Shown here: positions 1 to 11,676 of the stretch, piece after piece | How the letters are laid out: each line of letters opens with the position of its first letter | How positions within the stretch are numbered: the stretch's first letter is position 1 | NCBI GenBank assembly: GCA_039519185.1 | Contig: CM076848.1 | Coordinates: 32,848,849-32,912,848, forward strand | Length of the DNA: 64,000 nt | DNA from: Astragalus membranaceus | Lineage: Eukaryota > Streptophyta > Magnoliopsida > Fabales > Fabaceae | Direction: 5' to 3' | The notes under the pieces: model-generated | Told to the model about the DNA's origin: nothing | The model's input: only the letters and a program-made list of their open reading frames with translations | Databases searched by the model: none | Made by a program: the position numbers and the translations under genes

Positions 1-1748
1 CGTGTCAAACGGAGATCGCTTTGAAATTTCAGTCTATAACCAAGGTACTGCCAACATTAGTGGGAAGGGAGCGACTTTGATGTACTTAAAAAAGCATTCC
101 ATATTAATTTTCCAAACGTCAAGTATCAAACTAATCTACCCAACAGCACTTTGAAATTGCTTATTCTTATAGCCAAAAAAATCAACAACCAATTATTGGG
201 TACCCCCTTTCCTCAACATCAATATTATACACTATTTTTGGTCAAGTTTGATAGAATTTTAGTCTCATTTATAATTATAATTTAAACTAAACGTGGAGTA
301 AGTTAGATTCTTTTTCGCTATCCTCCTTTTAGTCCTTGTGAATTTCATAAAATTGGTAATTGTTAATTGTTAATTTCATTAGCCTTATTGGCTTGTTTTT
401 TAGCTACTGTCTATAGTGGTTAAGCATGATGCTTCTGCTATAAATGGTTAAGCATTGAGATTTTGCTTCTGTCTTGAGTGATTAAGTACTTTTGATAGTC
501 AAGCTTGTTGCCTTAATTGGTTTTGTTGATGTTAACTTCTACCATATTGGTAGTTAAGCATTGTTGCTTCCTCTCGTTATAGCATTTATCAATATCAAGA
601 ATATCATTATTGTTACCATGTATACACTTTTTAACAATCATTCTTCATTTCATTTCACATGAATACATACACTTTGGTCTTAAATAATTAACATAAATTT
701 TTTTGTAGAATAGTTATTTATCTATGCACGATTCACATGTAAAGAAATCAGAAAGGCGCAATGGGGTACCCAAATAATGTTACTTGGAGACTTTTAAATT
801 TCTCAGGGTAGACTAGTTAAAGTTACTTTTTATAAAGATTTTCTGTTTTGGTTGGTTTCCTAAAGCTAAAGGGTGACTTTGTGTATCAAAGATCCTATGT
901 AGGACAAATATTTTCCATGATGTTTCTCTCTCTCTATATATATATATATATGCTCAATGTGAAAGAGAGCTTCCTCTGTTTGAAGGCTAGCATTTGTGTT
1001 TCAATCACGCCCTGATTAGGCCTATTGAAATTGTTACTAATTTATTTTCTTGATTTATATACAGACATCCGTTTGGACTTTGTTTGCTCTGCTTCACATC
1101 AGTTTTTGATGTAGGGACCTGTCACCTGTGGGGGGTGTACGGTTCTAGCTTTTTATTTTTCATAAAAAAAAAATCCTGAAAAAAGTTATCTGACTTTATA
1201 TTAGTTGTTCCATATAGTCTATAATTTTATATTAGAGGAGTAATAAGTCAAGAGAGAGGTTCTGATCTTAAATTAATCATATAATTCGATGGCTTAAGAA
1301 GGGAAAGTGTTTTAACTATGTCCACTTCCTAATAATACCCATCTCTTAGCATTCTCCAGTATATTCGTTTGAGCCATGCAGGACCAAAATAATCTCTTGG
1401 GTATTATTTTGCTCAAAAACAAGAAAAAGAATGTAAGCAGATTCATGGAATCATTCATTGTTACCAAAAGTTACATTAAAGTATATCATATATATGATTC
1501 TTAAAGATGAGGAATTAACATGTAAAATCTTAAAATTCTCCAAACAAAGCAACACATTTTCCTTCCTATATATTGTTTCACCAAAGAAACAAAGGTATCT
1601 ATCTACTCATGCATCCACTCACAAAAGATATGAGACCATCAAATCTATCCCTGAGCTCCTTTTCATTTTACCCAGTTGATCTCTACCATATATCACACAT
1701 GCAGACCAAAATCAATTTAGATAAAAGAACCTGCTTCGATATTAAATA
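1..1748. other. AT-rich spacer, no gene recognised
   Basis: No reading frame here has a recognisable domain. The stretch is AT-rich with scattered stops, and a short CT/TA microsatellite lies near 925-953. It is the 3' flank of the LEA_2 gene that reads toward it from the right. Confidence 0.5.
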
Positions 1749-1750
1749 TA

Positions 1751-1870
1751 CTCTCTATGATCCCATATATAAGAGAAAATGCAGTTTTAGGTTCATTGAA
1801 TAATTAGATACATCGGTAATTCAATGATTCTAAAACTGTATTTTTCTTTTATATAGGAGACGAGAGGGAA
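1751..1870. mobile_element. Stowaway-like hairpin MITE in the LEA_2 3' flank
   Basis: The two halves are near-complementary, so the element is almost one hairpin. The left arm starts CTCTCTATGATCCC and runs through ATATAAGAG. The right arm ends with the complement, CTTTTATATAGGAGACGAGAGGGA. Both sides abut TA, the usual Tc1/Mariner target duplication. It has no coding capacity. It lies just beyond the stop codon of the LEA_2 gene and may be transcribed in its 3' UTR. Confidence 0.65.
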
Positions 1871-1905
1871 TATAGTAAGATTATATCGAAGAAAATATGC
1901 GGAAT

Positions 1906-2541
1906 TCAAATTGTGGTAGAACACTGAGCTCCTTGCTTTGAAGTGAGAGGAGCACCATTGAAAGAAGGGAATCCAAAGGCCATAACAGAAACACAATTAA
2001 CATTAAACCTATAACGTCCAGAGACCCAAGTTCCAACTTTCCAACGAAGTTTTCCATTGGCTTTAAGATTCAAAACTAGTCTTCCAGAAGTTTGGTCACG
2101 ACCAATTTCATAGCCAAGGGAAGGAGAAACAGGTAGTCTATTTCCTACCAAGGAAGCTGATAAGAGATTACTCTCTTGCTTGTCTTGGTAAAAAGGAGGA
2201 ATAAAGGAATCACCTGTTATTTGTTGACCCTTATAAGTTGCATAAACAAAAAGCTCATCGTAGTAAATGGAGACTTTCTGGTTTGGGTTATTGGAGTTGA
2301 GAGTGAGTGTGATGGAGGAATTGAGGTATGGTCCTGAGAGGTTTATTTGGTAGATATCAACTTGTTTGAGGGAGAATTGAGGTTTGGATGGGTGGAGGAG
2401 GAGATAGATAAGAAGTATTAGTAATAGGATTGTGGTGAAAAAAGCTGAGAATGAAAAGAAGATTTTCTTGTAGTTTCTTTCAATTTTTAGTGCTTGCTTT
2501 GTAGCACAATGTTTTGGAGATTTTATTGTTATTTGAGACAT
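1906..2541 (-). CDS. LEA_2 / NDR1-HIN1-like (NHL) membrane protein
   Basis: A single-exon gene of 211 codons. The N-terminus is basic and soluble (residues 1-26). A strongly hydrophobic segment follows at about residues 27-49, rich in L, I and F, consistent with a type II membrane anchor. The rest is a LEA_2 domain (about 58-195) with the NHL signature NNPNQKVSIYYD at residues 84-95. Family members sit in the plasma membrane or plasmodesmata and are linked to pathogen and abiotic stress responses. The length is typical of the family and no lesion is visible. A TATA-like AATTATATAC lies about 180 bp upstream (2719-2728 on the minus strand). The exact NHL subgroup and biological role cannot be told from sequence alone. 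Confidence 0.9.
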   Translation of the reverse strand: MSQITIKSPKHCATKQALKIERNYKKIFFSFSAFFTTILLLILLIYLLLHPSKPQFSLKQVDIYQINLSGPYLNSSITLTLNSNNPNQKVSIYYDELFVYATYKGQQITGDSFIPPFYQDKQESNLLSASLVGNRLPVSPSLGYEIGRDQTSGRLVLNLKANGKLRWKVGTWVSGRYRFNVNCVSVMAFGFPSFNGAPLTSKQGAQCSTTI

Positions 2542-2718
2542 TTGGAAATGAGGGGGGGCTAGAGAAAGAGAGAGTGTTGAAGGTTGTTGAAAGGAGGGAT
2601 GTTTACAACGTTAAGGAAGTGGAGGGTTGGGTGGGTTATAAAGAGGGGGAAAAGCAGCAATTATTATGTCTTGTATCATGCTTTTGACTGCCACCTCTAT
2701 GCCACTCCTTTAGATTAG

Positions 2719-2728
2719 TATATAATTT
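2719..2728 (-). promoter_or_regulatory. Candidate TATA box of the LEA_2 gene
   Basis: On the minus strand this reads as an AT-rich TATATA-like string about 180 bases before the LEA_2 start codon. That spacing allows a 5' UTR of roughly 150 bases. The call rests on position and motif only. Confidence 0.35.
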
Positions 2729-2784
2729 AAGGAAGTTAAAGTGGGAAGGTAAAAGGGAAATCCCAGCATGGCCCAAGTCGGGAC

Positions 2785-3405
2785 CAGGGATGACAATAGG
2801 TCGGGCGTGTTTTGCCTCTCCCGTCTCAGCCCTCATATCATATGTACTAAGGTCGGGTTTTGTCCTATCCATCCCCGCCTTAAATGGGGTTGAGTTTTCA
2901 TGTGTGTCCTCGATTTTGTCTTTATTTATAGAAAATTGATATTTACAATAATAAAAATAGTAAAATCATAATTATTATACAGTGATAAAATAAAGTTAAA
3001 AGTATTAAAATAGATTTTTCTAGCCCTTCAGTGTTGGTTGCCTTGGCAATTTCAGCGACATGGGGATGTCGGCTACTGGGTTCGAACTCGGATGTGACCA
3101 ATGGTAGTTTGTGTGTGCGTAGTGTTTATTTGCCATTTCATTCAGTAGACAAAAAAAATAGATTTTTCTATTGAAGAGAGATCAAAATTAAAAATAAACT
3201 AAATATATGAAACAAAATGAATAAGTATATATGCGTCAAATAAGATAAAAACTAACAATTAATGTTTAGTCTGGCGAGTTCGCGCGAGATGGGGGGGGCT
3301 GGGTATCGACATCCCCAAACTCGCCCCTCCTTCGGTCAAAGCGGGTTTTTCCAGTCAAACTCGGGTTGGGTGGGTACCGCGGATCGAATTTTGCTGTCAT
3401 CCCTA
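2785..3405. mobile_element. Non-autonomous hAT element
   Basis: The termini are inverted. The left end is CAGGGATGACAAT and the right end is the complement of TAGGGATGACAGCAA. Flanking 8-mers GTCGGGAC and ATCCGGAC match at 6 of 8 positions, as expected for an aged hAT target duplication. Subterminal GC-rich tracts (GGTCGGG, CGGGTTGGGTGGG) are typical of this MITE type. There is no transposase. A SINE is inserted inside at 3023-3156. Confidence 0.65.
3023..3156 (+). mobile_element. tRNA-derived SINE inside the hAT element
   Basis: A perfect 14-bp target duplication, AATAGATTTTTCTA, lies at 3009-3022 and 3157-3170. The body has a pol III B-box-like GGGTTCGAACTCGG near 3078-3091 and ends in an A-run. 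The 134-bp length is short for a SINE but within range. Confidence 0.75.
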
Positions 3406-3473
3406 ATCCGGACCAATAAAACACTAGTAAGTGGTATATACCTAGACGCGAGTTAAAGTCTCAACACTCTACC

Positions 3474-3665
3474 CAATAGCACTTGAATGAGATGGTTTGA
3501 GTTTCTTGCAGCTTAACCAATGTCTTGAGTTCGAATCCAGGATTGGGAATGCAACAGTGTTAAATCTCTTGAGGGAGAGCTTTGCCGGCCATTGTGGTCC
3601 TACCCGACTCGATAGATTAGTCTCTGGCTCTTTGCAATTGTGCGTAGAGGATACCCAGTTTATAC
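3474..3665 (+). mobile_element. tRNA-derived SINE (family A)
   Basis: The body has an A-box-like ATGAGATGGTT and a B-box-like GAGTTCGAATCCAGG. It is bounded by a near-perfect 18-bp direct repeat (3456-3473 and 3666-3683, 16 of 18 identical) beginning AAGTCTCAAC. Related copies occur near 6415-6530 (minus) and 39537-39700. Confidence 0.65.
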
Positions 3666-3735
3666 CAAGTCTCAACGCTCCACCTTTTTCTCTTCGCATC
3701 TCCCACCCTAAGAGTTTGTACAAGGACTAAAAAAA

Positions 3736-4540
3736 TATGGGTAAGTTAAACCGTAAAATCAGCTGAAAAAACATGTTTTTAATTAAATTTTTTAATCAAG
3801 AAAAGTGTAATTAGGTGAATCTGAACCAGTTGACCCTACCCATTTCTCCATTTTCAGAACAAAAAATGTTTTTTCCTTTTGCAAGGAATTACGGAGCAAA
3901 TTAAAGTTTAGTTTCGGTGGGACAAGCTTTGAACTCATCCCTTGAAAATAAATTGTCACGTTACATTATATATTCATAGTTCAACAAAGTTAAGAACAGG
4001 AAAAGGTTCACACATGAACTGTAGAAAGCTAAGAATCTAACATAGCTATGTTAATGTTACAGGTATTTACGGTTGTTATCACATTACTCCCTTTTCTCGG
4101 CTGTAAAATGTTTGGTCGTTTTCAAATGTTTGAGTAGATTAAGACTACCATATAATACAACACACAAACAACCAAAATTGGGGCTATAACTGTCCACCCC
4201 ACCCCAATCCAACTTTTTCTTTTTGCTGCAACTTGCTACACAAAAGCTTACTGAAAAATTAATGAAAATAAAAAGTAAACTATTTTCAGACAAAATTTGT
4301 TTGGCAATTTTAAGCAAAAATTGAATGGCAAGAAGCCAAACAAAACATTAATGTAAAAATTGAATTGTAGCAAAACCCGTAACCTACTTGAATTAGCACT
4401 AAATTGAAAGTGTTCTAATTTCCCAGGCAACTAACACTACCAATCAATTTTTTCTTAGTTTGCATGTCACTAGTGGTGATTATCAGCTGTCATAAGAGTA
4501 GCTAGACACGTGGCACACAAGAAGACTCACCCATGAAGAG
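3736..4540. other. AT-rich spacer, nothing recognised
   Basis: No domain-bearing frame, repeat boundary or RNA gene was identified in this stretch. Confidence 0.4.
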
Positions 4541-4887
4541 CTGTCAAGATGAGCGGGTCGGCCCGGCCCGATCCATTGGGTCAAAACGTACTAATGGGCT
4601 GGGCCCGTCCAATTACCGACTGGGCCGTGTTTTGTGAAGCCCAGCCCAAAACGCATGACTAATGGACTGGCCCACGGCCCAATCTAACTTTAACAAAGGA
4701 AATCATAAAAATTGCTAAAAAAACATAAAAATATTGGCCCAATTTGACCCATGGGCGGCCAATTGGGACTGTGCCAAAACGGCCTGATTTGTTCCTGGGC
4801 CTCTATTTAACGAGCCCAGCCCAGCCCAAAACACTGGGTCATGGGCCGACCCATTGGGTTGGGCCAAAATTGACCGCTCATGATAAG
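4541..4887. mobile_element. hAT-like MITE rich in GGGCC motifs
   Basis: Ends are loosely inverted: CAAGATGAGCGGGTC at the left and the complement of ATCATGAGCGGTCAA at the right. Between them are repeated GGCCCGGCCC/GGGCCGACCCATTGGG tracts characteristic of plant hAT MITEs. I could not fix a clear 8-bp target duplication, so the borders are approximate. Confidence 0.45.
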
Positions 4888-6414
4888 TGGGTCCCCACAA
4901 AACAGTGTCACGTACATTTGATGTTCTGTGATACCCTATCTAAGATAACGATATTTTGGGATATGCAAAATATAAAAATGATAGTATATACAATCTGATA
5001 CTGCCACGATAACGATTATTGATTATTGATTATTGAAGGAAAAGGATGCAACTCTTTTTAAGTTATAAAATGGGTGATTAGAAAAGAAAAGCAAAAGCAA
5101 CACTTTTAAAGGAGCCGTAGAGGAGAGGAGGTAGCGTAAATAACACACTCTTCATGATTGGAATTGGAGATATTGTGGTGTAAATGGCCTAGTGGCATGG
5201 CATGCTCTTCTCCCTTGTACACGTTGTAATTTTCGTTTCATAATCAATAAGACTACTGAGCAGTAAAAGGAGGGAACATGTAGAATCTATGAAATGGCTT
5301 TTTGGAAACCTGCTATAGAAATTATTGTTATTATTTTATGATTTCTTGGACTTAAATGTGTTTTAGGCTTTTAGTGTAGCTCTTTAAGTTGAGTTAAGGT
5401 CCCACTTCCAACATGATTGATTTTCTAGTTGTGGGGACATCCTCATCAGTTTAATCTTTATTGATTAGCCAAAAAATCATTAATTAAGCATAGGCTTACC
5501 AAGGGATGTTCATCATGCATTGCATGGGATCCGGTTTGTGTGCGGTCGTCAGATCGAACGATCGAGATTTCAAACTCAAATTTTATATTAAGTAAAAATC
5601 AAAAACCTTTCTTAAAATCTAGATTGTTTGATCTTGATCGAATTACTCTGAAGTTTGCCGTCTGCGTAACTGCATGCAGTTTCATATGCACCTAATCTAA
5701 ATTCTATTGCATGGTAATGGTGGAGTGGTGGACCATTGTAGTGAGGGTTTTAGATAGCACTAGTAACAACTAACAGAGACGTTTGGCATTAAAAGCTCCT
5801 TTTTTAAGTTATTATTGAGTATTGAGCCCTTTCAATCAAGAGAAAGTTTATGACCCCATAACTTAGTGGTTTCTCCTCTTCTCACCTTTATTATTATCTC
5901 AATTTTATTTACTTATTCTTTGCTCAATTCGGATCATTGTTTTATTGGATATTATTATGTTGATTCTTTGAATTTAAGATCCTCATCCAATAATCAAAGA
6001 TACCTGAGAAATCAACTAAACAGGCTAACTGCTAGTGTATTGTGAAAACACAAGCAAAGTAAAAAGGCTTCAAATTTGGTTGTTGAGGAGTACAAGCAAT
6101 GAAAAGGGAGGTGACTTATTTGCACTTCAGATAACTTTTGGCATTACCATTTCCAGAATGCCAAGAGGTCCCGTGATTGATTTGGAGTGTGTGTTGTGTA
6201 TGTATTTGGCTGCTTGCATTTGTCCATTTTTGAAGAAAGAATGTAATCTGTTTAATTTCTTTGCATATTTTATCCACAAACTTAATGATGAAGGGAGCTA
6301 GCTGATGCTTTCAGCAATTCTTGAACACAAGTTTAAGTCCAAAATTTTCAACTACCCAATTCAATAAAACAGGTGATAACATCATTCCAGATGTTAGCAT
6401 GTCAAAAGGATTTT
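4888..6414. other. Spacer, no gene recognised
   Basis: Only short frames without recognisable domains are present. No clean repeat boundary was seen. Confidence 0.4.
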
Positions 6415-6530
6415 GTTTTTTAACCTCTCCTTCAACAGATTTAACACTGCAGCATGTCCAAGACTGAATTCGAAGCCAGGACCTAGGTCAAGCTGGAAGA
6501 GACCCTATCATCTCATTCAAGTTAATCCCT
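6415..6530 (-). mobile_element. SINE fragment, family A, antisense
   Basis: Read on the minus strand, it matches the layout of the SINE at 3474-3665: TTGAATGAGATGATAGGG, then a B-box-like CTTCGAATTCAG, then GCAGTGTTAAATCT. Target duplications were not found, so this may be a fragment. Confidence 0.55.
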
Positions 6531-6857
6531 TTGCTTTTCTTATACGCGAATTTGAATCAAATTTAGATTCACAAAATTACATATTCTATGAAAACAGAAA
6601 GGATATACCGCAAGGCATTTACATTTTTCAAATTGTTTAGAAGATGGACTAATTTTAATTATATTTCTGTTTTAAAAAGCAATTTCTTTTGAAAAAGGAA
6701 CTCTACTTTTATTAAAAAATTGAAAATCTCATCTTCAACACAAACTTCAAAATAAATTGGCAAAGCCTTAAAAAGGCAGATGGTGTCCCTCTCGTTTTCT
6801 TATTTTTGCTTTGGGGGTTGACAGTGGGAGGGGAATCATTTTCGGAACTCTTTTAAG

Positions 6858-7609
6858 CAGGTTAATCAAAACCGGATCGGACCGGGCGGTTCGACCGGTT
6901 CAACCGGGAACCGGACCCTATCCGGTCCAGTTGAACCCCAAAACTGATTTGCATCAGAACCGGGGCAAGAACCAGCGGTTCAACGGTTGAAGGCGGTTCT
7001 GAGAAAAAGTTTTTTTTTAAAATTGTTTGGTGTTCCATGTGGGGAACAAACCCCTTCCCTCTCTGTACAAGCTTCAAATATTAACCATCAGAAGCAACCA
7101 CGTTATGTTGTCACTTATCTGTAATATTATGTATACCATTCTTCCTTTTATTTCTAACAAAAACCATTTTCCCTAATAATTTTATCTATTTACCATTTAC
7201 TTTTATACTTATATATGTGTTATTATATATTACATATATATCTTAACTATTTAACATCTAATATTTTGTATTACATTCTATAGGCTTTTGATTCTATATA
7301 TTTATTGATTAGAATATTATTAAATATGAATAATTATTATTTTTTTGAAAATATTGACTTATAATATCATATATTTTTCTATTTCTCATATTATTTTAAT
7401 ATAAAATTTATTCATACCGGATATGTTGTTGTATTATTATGAGTATTATGGTTTTTTTATTATTTTTTATCCTTTACATATTTAATAAAAATATTAAATA
7501 ATATATTTTATTAATTCCGGTTGAACCCCCGATTCAACCGGTTGAACCCAAGAATCTCTGAACCACTACCTCTTCCAGTTCAATGTTCGGTCCGGTTTTG
7601 ATTACCTTG
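6858..7609. mobile_element. Non-autonomous hAT element (752 bp)
   Basis: The left terminus CAGGTTAATCAAAACCGG is inverted at the right end (complement CAAGGTAATCAAAACCGG). It is flanked by a perfect 8-bp duplication CTTTTAAG (6850-6857, 7610-7617). Subterminal regions are dense in AACCGG/GGTTCAACCGG motifs and the centre is AT-rich and non-coding. The right target copy is also the left boundary of the next hAT element. Confidence 0.8.
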
Positions 7610-7949
7610 CTTTTAAGCATAGTTATTAAACCCGCACCGACCCGGATGGTAGGACCGGTTGACCCAGTGGTATAACCGGTTCGGGATGCTATTGGGACCG
7701 GCCATGCATTTAACCCGGTGACCCGACCGAACCGAATAACCCGGTTTGACTCAGTCAACCCCGTTTTAGCACAATTTAAATTCGTAAGCCTTACCCAAAA
7801 AAGACAAATCTGGGAATTGAACCCCTTCCCTTTTGGTTACACTTTTGCATTACAACCAATTAAGCTACCAGCGCTATTGATAAATATGTGTATTGTATTA
7901 TATTAAAACCATTCTTCTTGTTCTTTGCCTCCTTGGAGTTGAATTATGA

Positions 7950-8206
7950 GGCAAAAAAACGATTTTGGGGGTAAAAAAAAATTATATACCTAAATAATAC
8001 ACATTGTGGGTTATATACCAAAATACGGCAAATTTTTTTTTCCATACAGAAGTCGCCCCCCCAGGGGGACTTCTGAACTGTGTTTTTTTTATTTTTTTTC
8101 TTTTATTATATATTAAAATATAAATACCTAAATAAACTATAAATAAATTTATAAAAATTATTATACCTATTTATAATTTAATTACGTTAATATTTACGAA
8201 AAAAAA
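7950..8206 (+). repeat. Left terminal inverted repeat of the MULE
   Basis: It matches the complement of 11672-11971, starting GGCAAAAAAACG and continuing through ACACATTGTGGGTTATATACC to TTTACGAAAAA. It contains an imperfect hairpin, CAGAAGTCGCCC facing GGGGGACTTCTG. The right copy is about 45 bp longer because of an added segment next to its hairpin. Confidence 0.85.
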
Positions 8207-8323
8207 TTAAGAGATTAAAAATTGGAACATAATATAATATAGAAAAAAGACTGAAATAAACAACAAAATTTGCAGAAATACAAGAAGAGGAAAACATGAT
8301 TGAAACTAATTCCACCAAACATT

Positions 8324-8701
8324 TTACGCTGGAGGGAAAACCCGACGGATGATGTCATCGGCGGAAATTTTGGTTTGGACGCACAATTCGATAGGACTCC
8401 GAGTATGAGGTTGAAACATCTCATGGTGCTGAAACATCTGTCGAACATCGCCGTCGCTCTTGATAGTCATTAGGCTCCACCAAATATGATTACGTTCGCC
8501 GATCCGGGGGAAGCGATAAACGATACGAGTGATTGTTTGCTCCTCACCCTCCAGCTGTGCCTTTTCGGTTAGTTTTTCATTCAGTTCGGCGAAGGTGATG
8601 TTGTTCTTAAGCCTGGAATAAATGGTGTTTGGACCACTAAAATACACACCATCTTCTTCCCTGTACAGAACATGGGCCTGACAGTGAAGTGTTAGAGACA
8701 C
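8324..8701 (-). CDS. MuDR N-terminal (PB1-like) domain remnant
   Basis: An open 125-codon frame. Its opening resembles the PB1-like domain at the N-terminus of plant MuDR-type proteins: a basic/hydrophobic start, then VYFSGPN, then KNNITFAELNEKL and IVYRFPRIG. In complete MULEs this domain precedes the zinc finger and DDE transposase. Here the frame ends 120 bp before the left inverted repeat and nothing else of the transposase remains. The rest was probably lost by internal deletion, unless the short protein is kept for another role. Its start codon faces the plant mobile domain gene across about 0.7 kb. The assignment is from remembered family resemblance and needs a profile search. Confidence 0.6.
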   Translation of the reverse strand: MSLTLHCQAHVLYREEDGVYFSGPNTIYSRLKNNITFAELNEKLTEKAQLEGEEQTITRIVYRFPRIGERNHIWWSLMTIKSDGDVRQMFQHHEMFQPHTRSPIELCVQTKISADDIIRRVFPPA

Positions 8702-9298
8702 GCTTCATACACTCTTCAAACACACTTCAATTACTTCTCTCTCTAAGTATAGTAAGAAGTCAGAGCTTGTAAGCCTACTTCTTCCTCTTCTTCAATCTTC
8801 AATCTGTAACTCATAGACAGTTCTCTGTCTTTTATGGAAGGCTTTTGCCTCCTAATCTAACTGTCTTTTATTTATTTATTTGTTGCATTCCGTATGCTAC
8901 GTACTTCTCCTCTGTCTCTTTAATATTTTTTATGGAAGGCTTTGCCTAATCTAACTGTCTTTTATGGAAGGCTTTGCCTCCTAATCTAACTGTTCAAAAA
9001 CTAATTGTGTTGGTTACTTATCTGAGTTATGCTTTGCAGTTACTTATAATTTGTTCATAATCATATAAGTGTCAGTTACGGATATTATTTCTGAAGTTGA
9101 TATTATTCTAAAAAATGTTATACTATAGTGTACTCTTTGACTATAGCTAAACAGCCAAATGCGTACAGCAATACAGCTGTCAGGCAAGGGCAGTTGATCT
9201 GCTGTATTTACTCAGTCACACCTCTTGGAGGGCCCACCAATGTGGGTATGACCATGGGTTCTGAGTAATCCTATAGTCAATAAGTCTACTATTTTATG

Positions 9299-9348
<50 letters not shown>

Positions 9349-9429
9349 CCAGAGGTTTGTGGTTCATGACTAATGTCTTCCTTAAAAATCTCTTCCAGGC
9401 CAATTTCTTCATTCAGACTTACTTAAAAA
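8702..9429. promoter_or_regulatory. Divergent intergenic region of the MULE
   Basis: It separates the two divergent element genes. It holds several copies of a short repeat built on TTTATGGAAGGCTTTGCC followed by TAATCTAACTGT (about 8815-8995) and a long TA array at 9300-9340. The region is a likely site of transcription starts for both genes, but no promoter element can be confirmed. Confidence 0.4.
9300..9340. repeat. (TA)n microsatellite
   Basis: An uninterrupted run of about twenty TA units lies upstream of the plant mobile domain gene in the MULE. Confidence 0.95.
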
Positions 9430-11261
9430 TGTCTTCCTTACTAAACGAAGAACCTCACATTTCCATGCTTCTCAAGGATGACCCAATGGAAGTTCATCAC
9501 GCATTCAAGCTTCCCGAACCAGATGCCTCTATATTACCATTGATAGAAAGAGCTGGGTTTCGTGACATTGCTTCAATTGGCGCATTCAAAATAAATCCAG
9601 CTTTGGTGGCAGCAATGGTCGAACGCTGGAGACCAGAAACACACACTTTTCATCTTCCAGTAGGAGTGCACAATAACTCTCCAAGACGTGGCATTGCAGT
9701 TGGGGCTTCCCATTGATGGAAATGCCGTTACTGGAAGTTGTGAACAAAATTGGGATCGAGTATGCAAACAACTTTTGGGTAAGCCTATCCCAGCAAATGG
9801 CATTAATGTAGGCAACCAAATTAAGTTCACTTAGCTACAACGTGAATTTAATAATGTTCCAGAGAGCGCTTCCGACAAAGTGCGAAGACAATATTGTAGG
9901 GCGTACCTATTGCAGTTGATCGGGGGATACATACTCCCAGACAAATCATCAAATAGAGTCAACATAAAATACCTACCCGTATTGAAAAATTTCGATGAAA
10001 TTTCAAGTTACAGTTGGGGGTCAGCATGTCTAACGAACTTATACAGAATGTTGTGTAAGACAGCTACATGCTCCTCACGCACAATGGGTGGATGTACTCT
10101 TTTGTTACAGTCTTGGGTCTGGTACCGCATGTCGTCCTAGCACCAGTCTACAACAGTCCTTATCAATGGCCACTAGCAAAGAGGTAAAAATTTGACACAA
10201 CTTATGAATACTAACAATTATATTTCTTCTTTATGTTAACAATTTATTTTTTTACTAGATGGGTTCGCACGCCACTTAGCCACACTAAGTGTCCATCAAG
10301 CCTTGTTTTGTACAGATCAACAATAGACCGCATGACACATGAAGAGTTTGAGTGGTTGCCATATCGGGAATTCAATTTTCCAGAAATAGCATTTCGGCAC
10401 TACAGCATATGGACTACAAACACGGTTATGGTCTGTTTCCATAAGGTAGAATGGCACAATGCGGATAGAGTGACCTTGCAATTTGGCCTCGTCCAAGACA
10501 TACCATTAGCACCAACAGATATCAGCCACATGCACAACATCACCATGCAGGGACAGACTGATGTCAATTGGGCTGTATATCACAGACAGTCAATTGATTT
10601 ATGGAATGATAGACAAAATAGATGTGTTGTGGGTCGACCGTGCTTTGCTAAACCGACGCAGTCAGATAAATACATGCGCTGGTTTCTAAAAAAATCAAGG
10701 CCATACATTTCAGCCGACCAACATCTAAGGGATCCATGTGGTCTTGCAAATGTTGGTGATGTGGATGAAGAAGATGAACAAGACGTGCCAGCTCCCCCAA
10801 CTACTCAAACCGAACGTCGAGAATGTAACCGTAATCGACATCGACGTGCACCACCAACTCAACAGAGGACCCAAGAAGATGTGCCTCACCGCCACTCTAT
10901 CTCCCACACACCAATATTCCAAGAAGATGTGCCTCACCGCCACTCTATCTCCCACACACCAACCTTCCAAGAACATACTCCTTTTCAAGATACATATCGA
11001 CATTCTACGACCGAAAGGGACCCCGATATGTTCTATGAGTGCTTTGGGGTCCAACCCTGCTCTGCGCAATCTGTGGCGTTGCTACGTCAAATTCAAGAGC
11101 AGGCCGGCGATGCTAGTTCTTCATCAGTTCCCCAATATTTTCTAGAGCCACCGCCCCCTGCCCCTACTGAGGAAGAACAACAACCACCACATCGGCATCA
11201 ACGTCCACGACGTGTCCCCAAACGTCGACAGTGTGGAACTGGGTCTCATCTTCTTCGTTAA
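9430..11261 (+). pseudogene. Plant mobile domain (PMD/MAIN-type) protein, decayed
   Basis: The frame opens MSSLLNEEPHIS. It then shows PMD hallmarks: ERAGFRDI, VERWRPETHTFHLP, ECTITLQDVALQLGLPIDG, YSWGSACLTNLYR, LLLQSWVW, and in the second exon EFEWLPY, VCFHKVEWHNADRV and QFGLVQDIP. An intron fits 10183-10258 (GT-AG). The C-terminal tail is Pro/His/Arg-rich with a 16-residue duplication (EDVPHRHSISHTP twice). Breaks are a frameshift near 9663, a TAG at about 9834 where the family suggests Trp, and a frameshift near 10137. PMD proteins are known from plant genes and from several transposon classes; their function is poorly understood. The intact second exon stretches over 300 codons. Confidence 0.8.
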
Positions 11262-11429
11262 TTTTTTTCTGTACTGTCTTTTTAAATTATCAGTGTGGAA
11301 CTGTCTTTAGTTTAATTTATCAACTATTGTAATTTTAAATTAACTAACTTATTAATTTTAAGGTTTTAATCTTATGTGACATTTATTACATTTGGATCAA
11401 TAATTTACTCTTTTGTCTTTAATAGTGCT

Positions 11430-11560
11430 TTGTGCAGATTGCACATTGTAAAGTGTGCATTGTGTAGAGTGCATAGTGCATAGTGCAGAGTGCATAGTGC
11501 ACTATTACAGTGTGCATTGTGCATAGTGCACTGTTAAAGTGTGCATTGTGCAGAGTGCAG
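11430..11560. repeat. GTGCA-type short tandem repeat
   Basis: Irregular repeats of GTGCATTGTG, GTGCATAGTGC and GCAGAGTGCA lie 3' of the plant mobile domain gene inside the MULE. Confidence 0.8.
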
Positions 11561-11582
11561 AGGTCTTAATTTCTTTAATGGT

Positions 11583-11676
11583 CTAGATTTTGCCGACACT
11601 ATTTAACGGTCTAGATTTTGCCGACACTATTTAACGGCCTAGATTTTGCCGACACTATTTAACGGCCTAGATTTTT
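11583..11676. repeat. 28-bp tandem repeat, about 3.3 copies
   Basis: Copies start at 11583, 11611, 11639 and 11667, each reading CTAGATTTTGCCGACACTAT or nearly so. The last copy runs into the right inverted repeat of the MULE. Confidence 0.9.
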
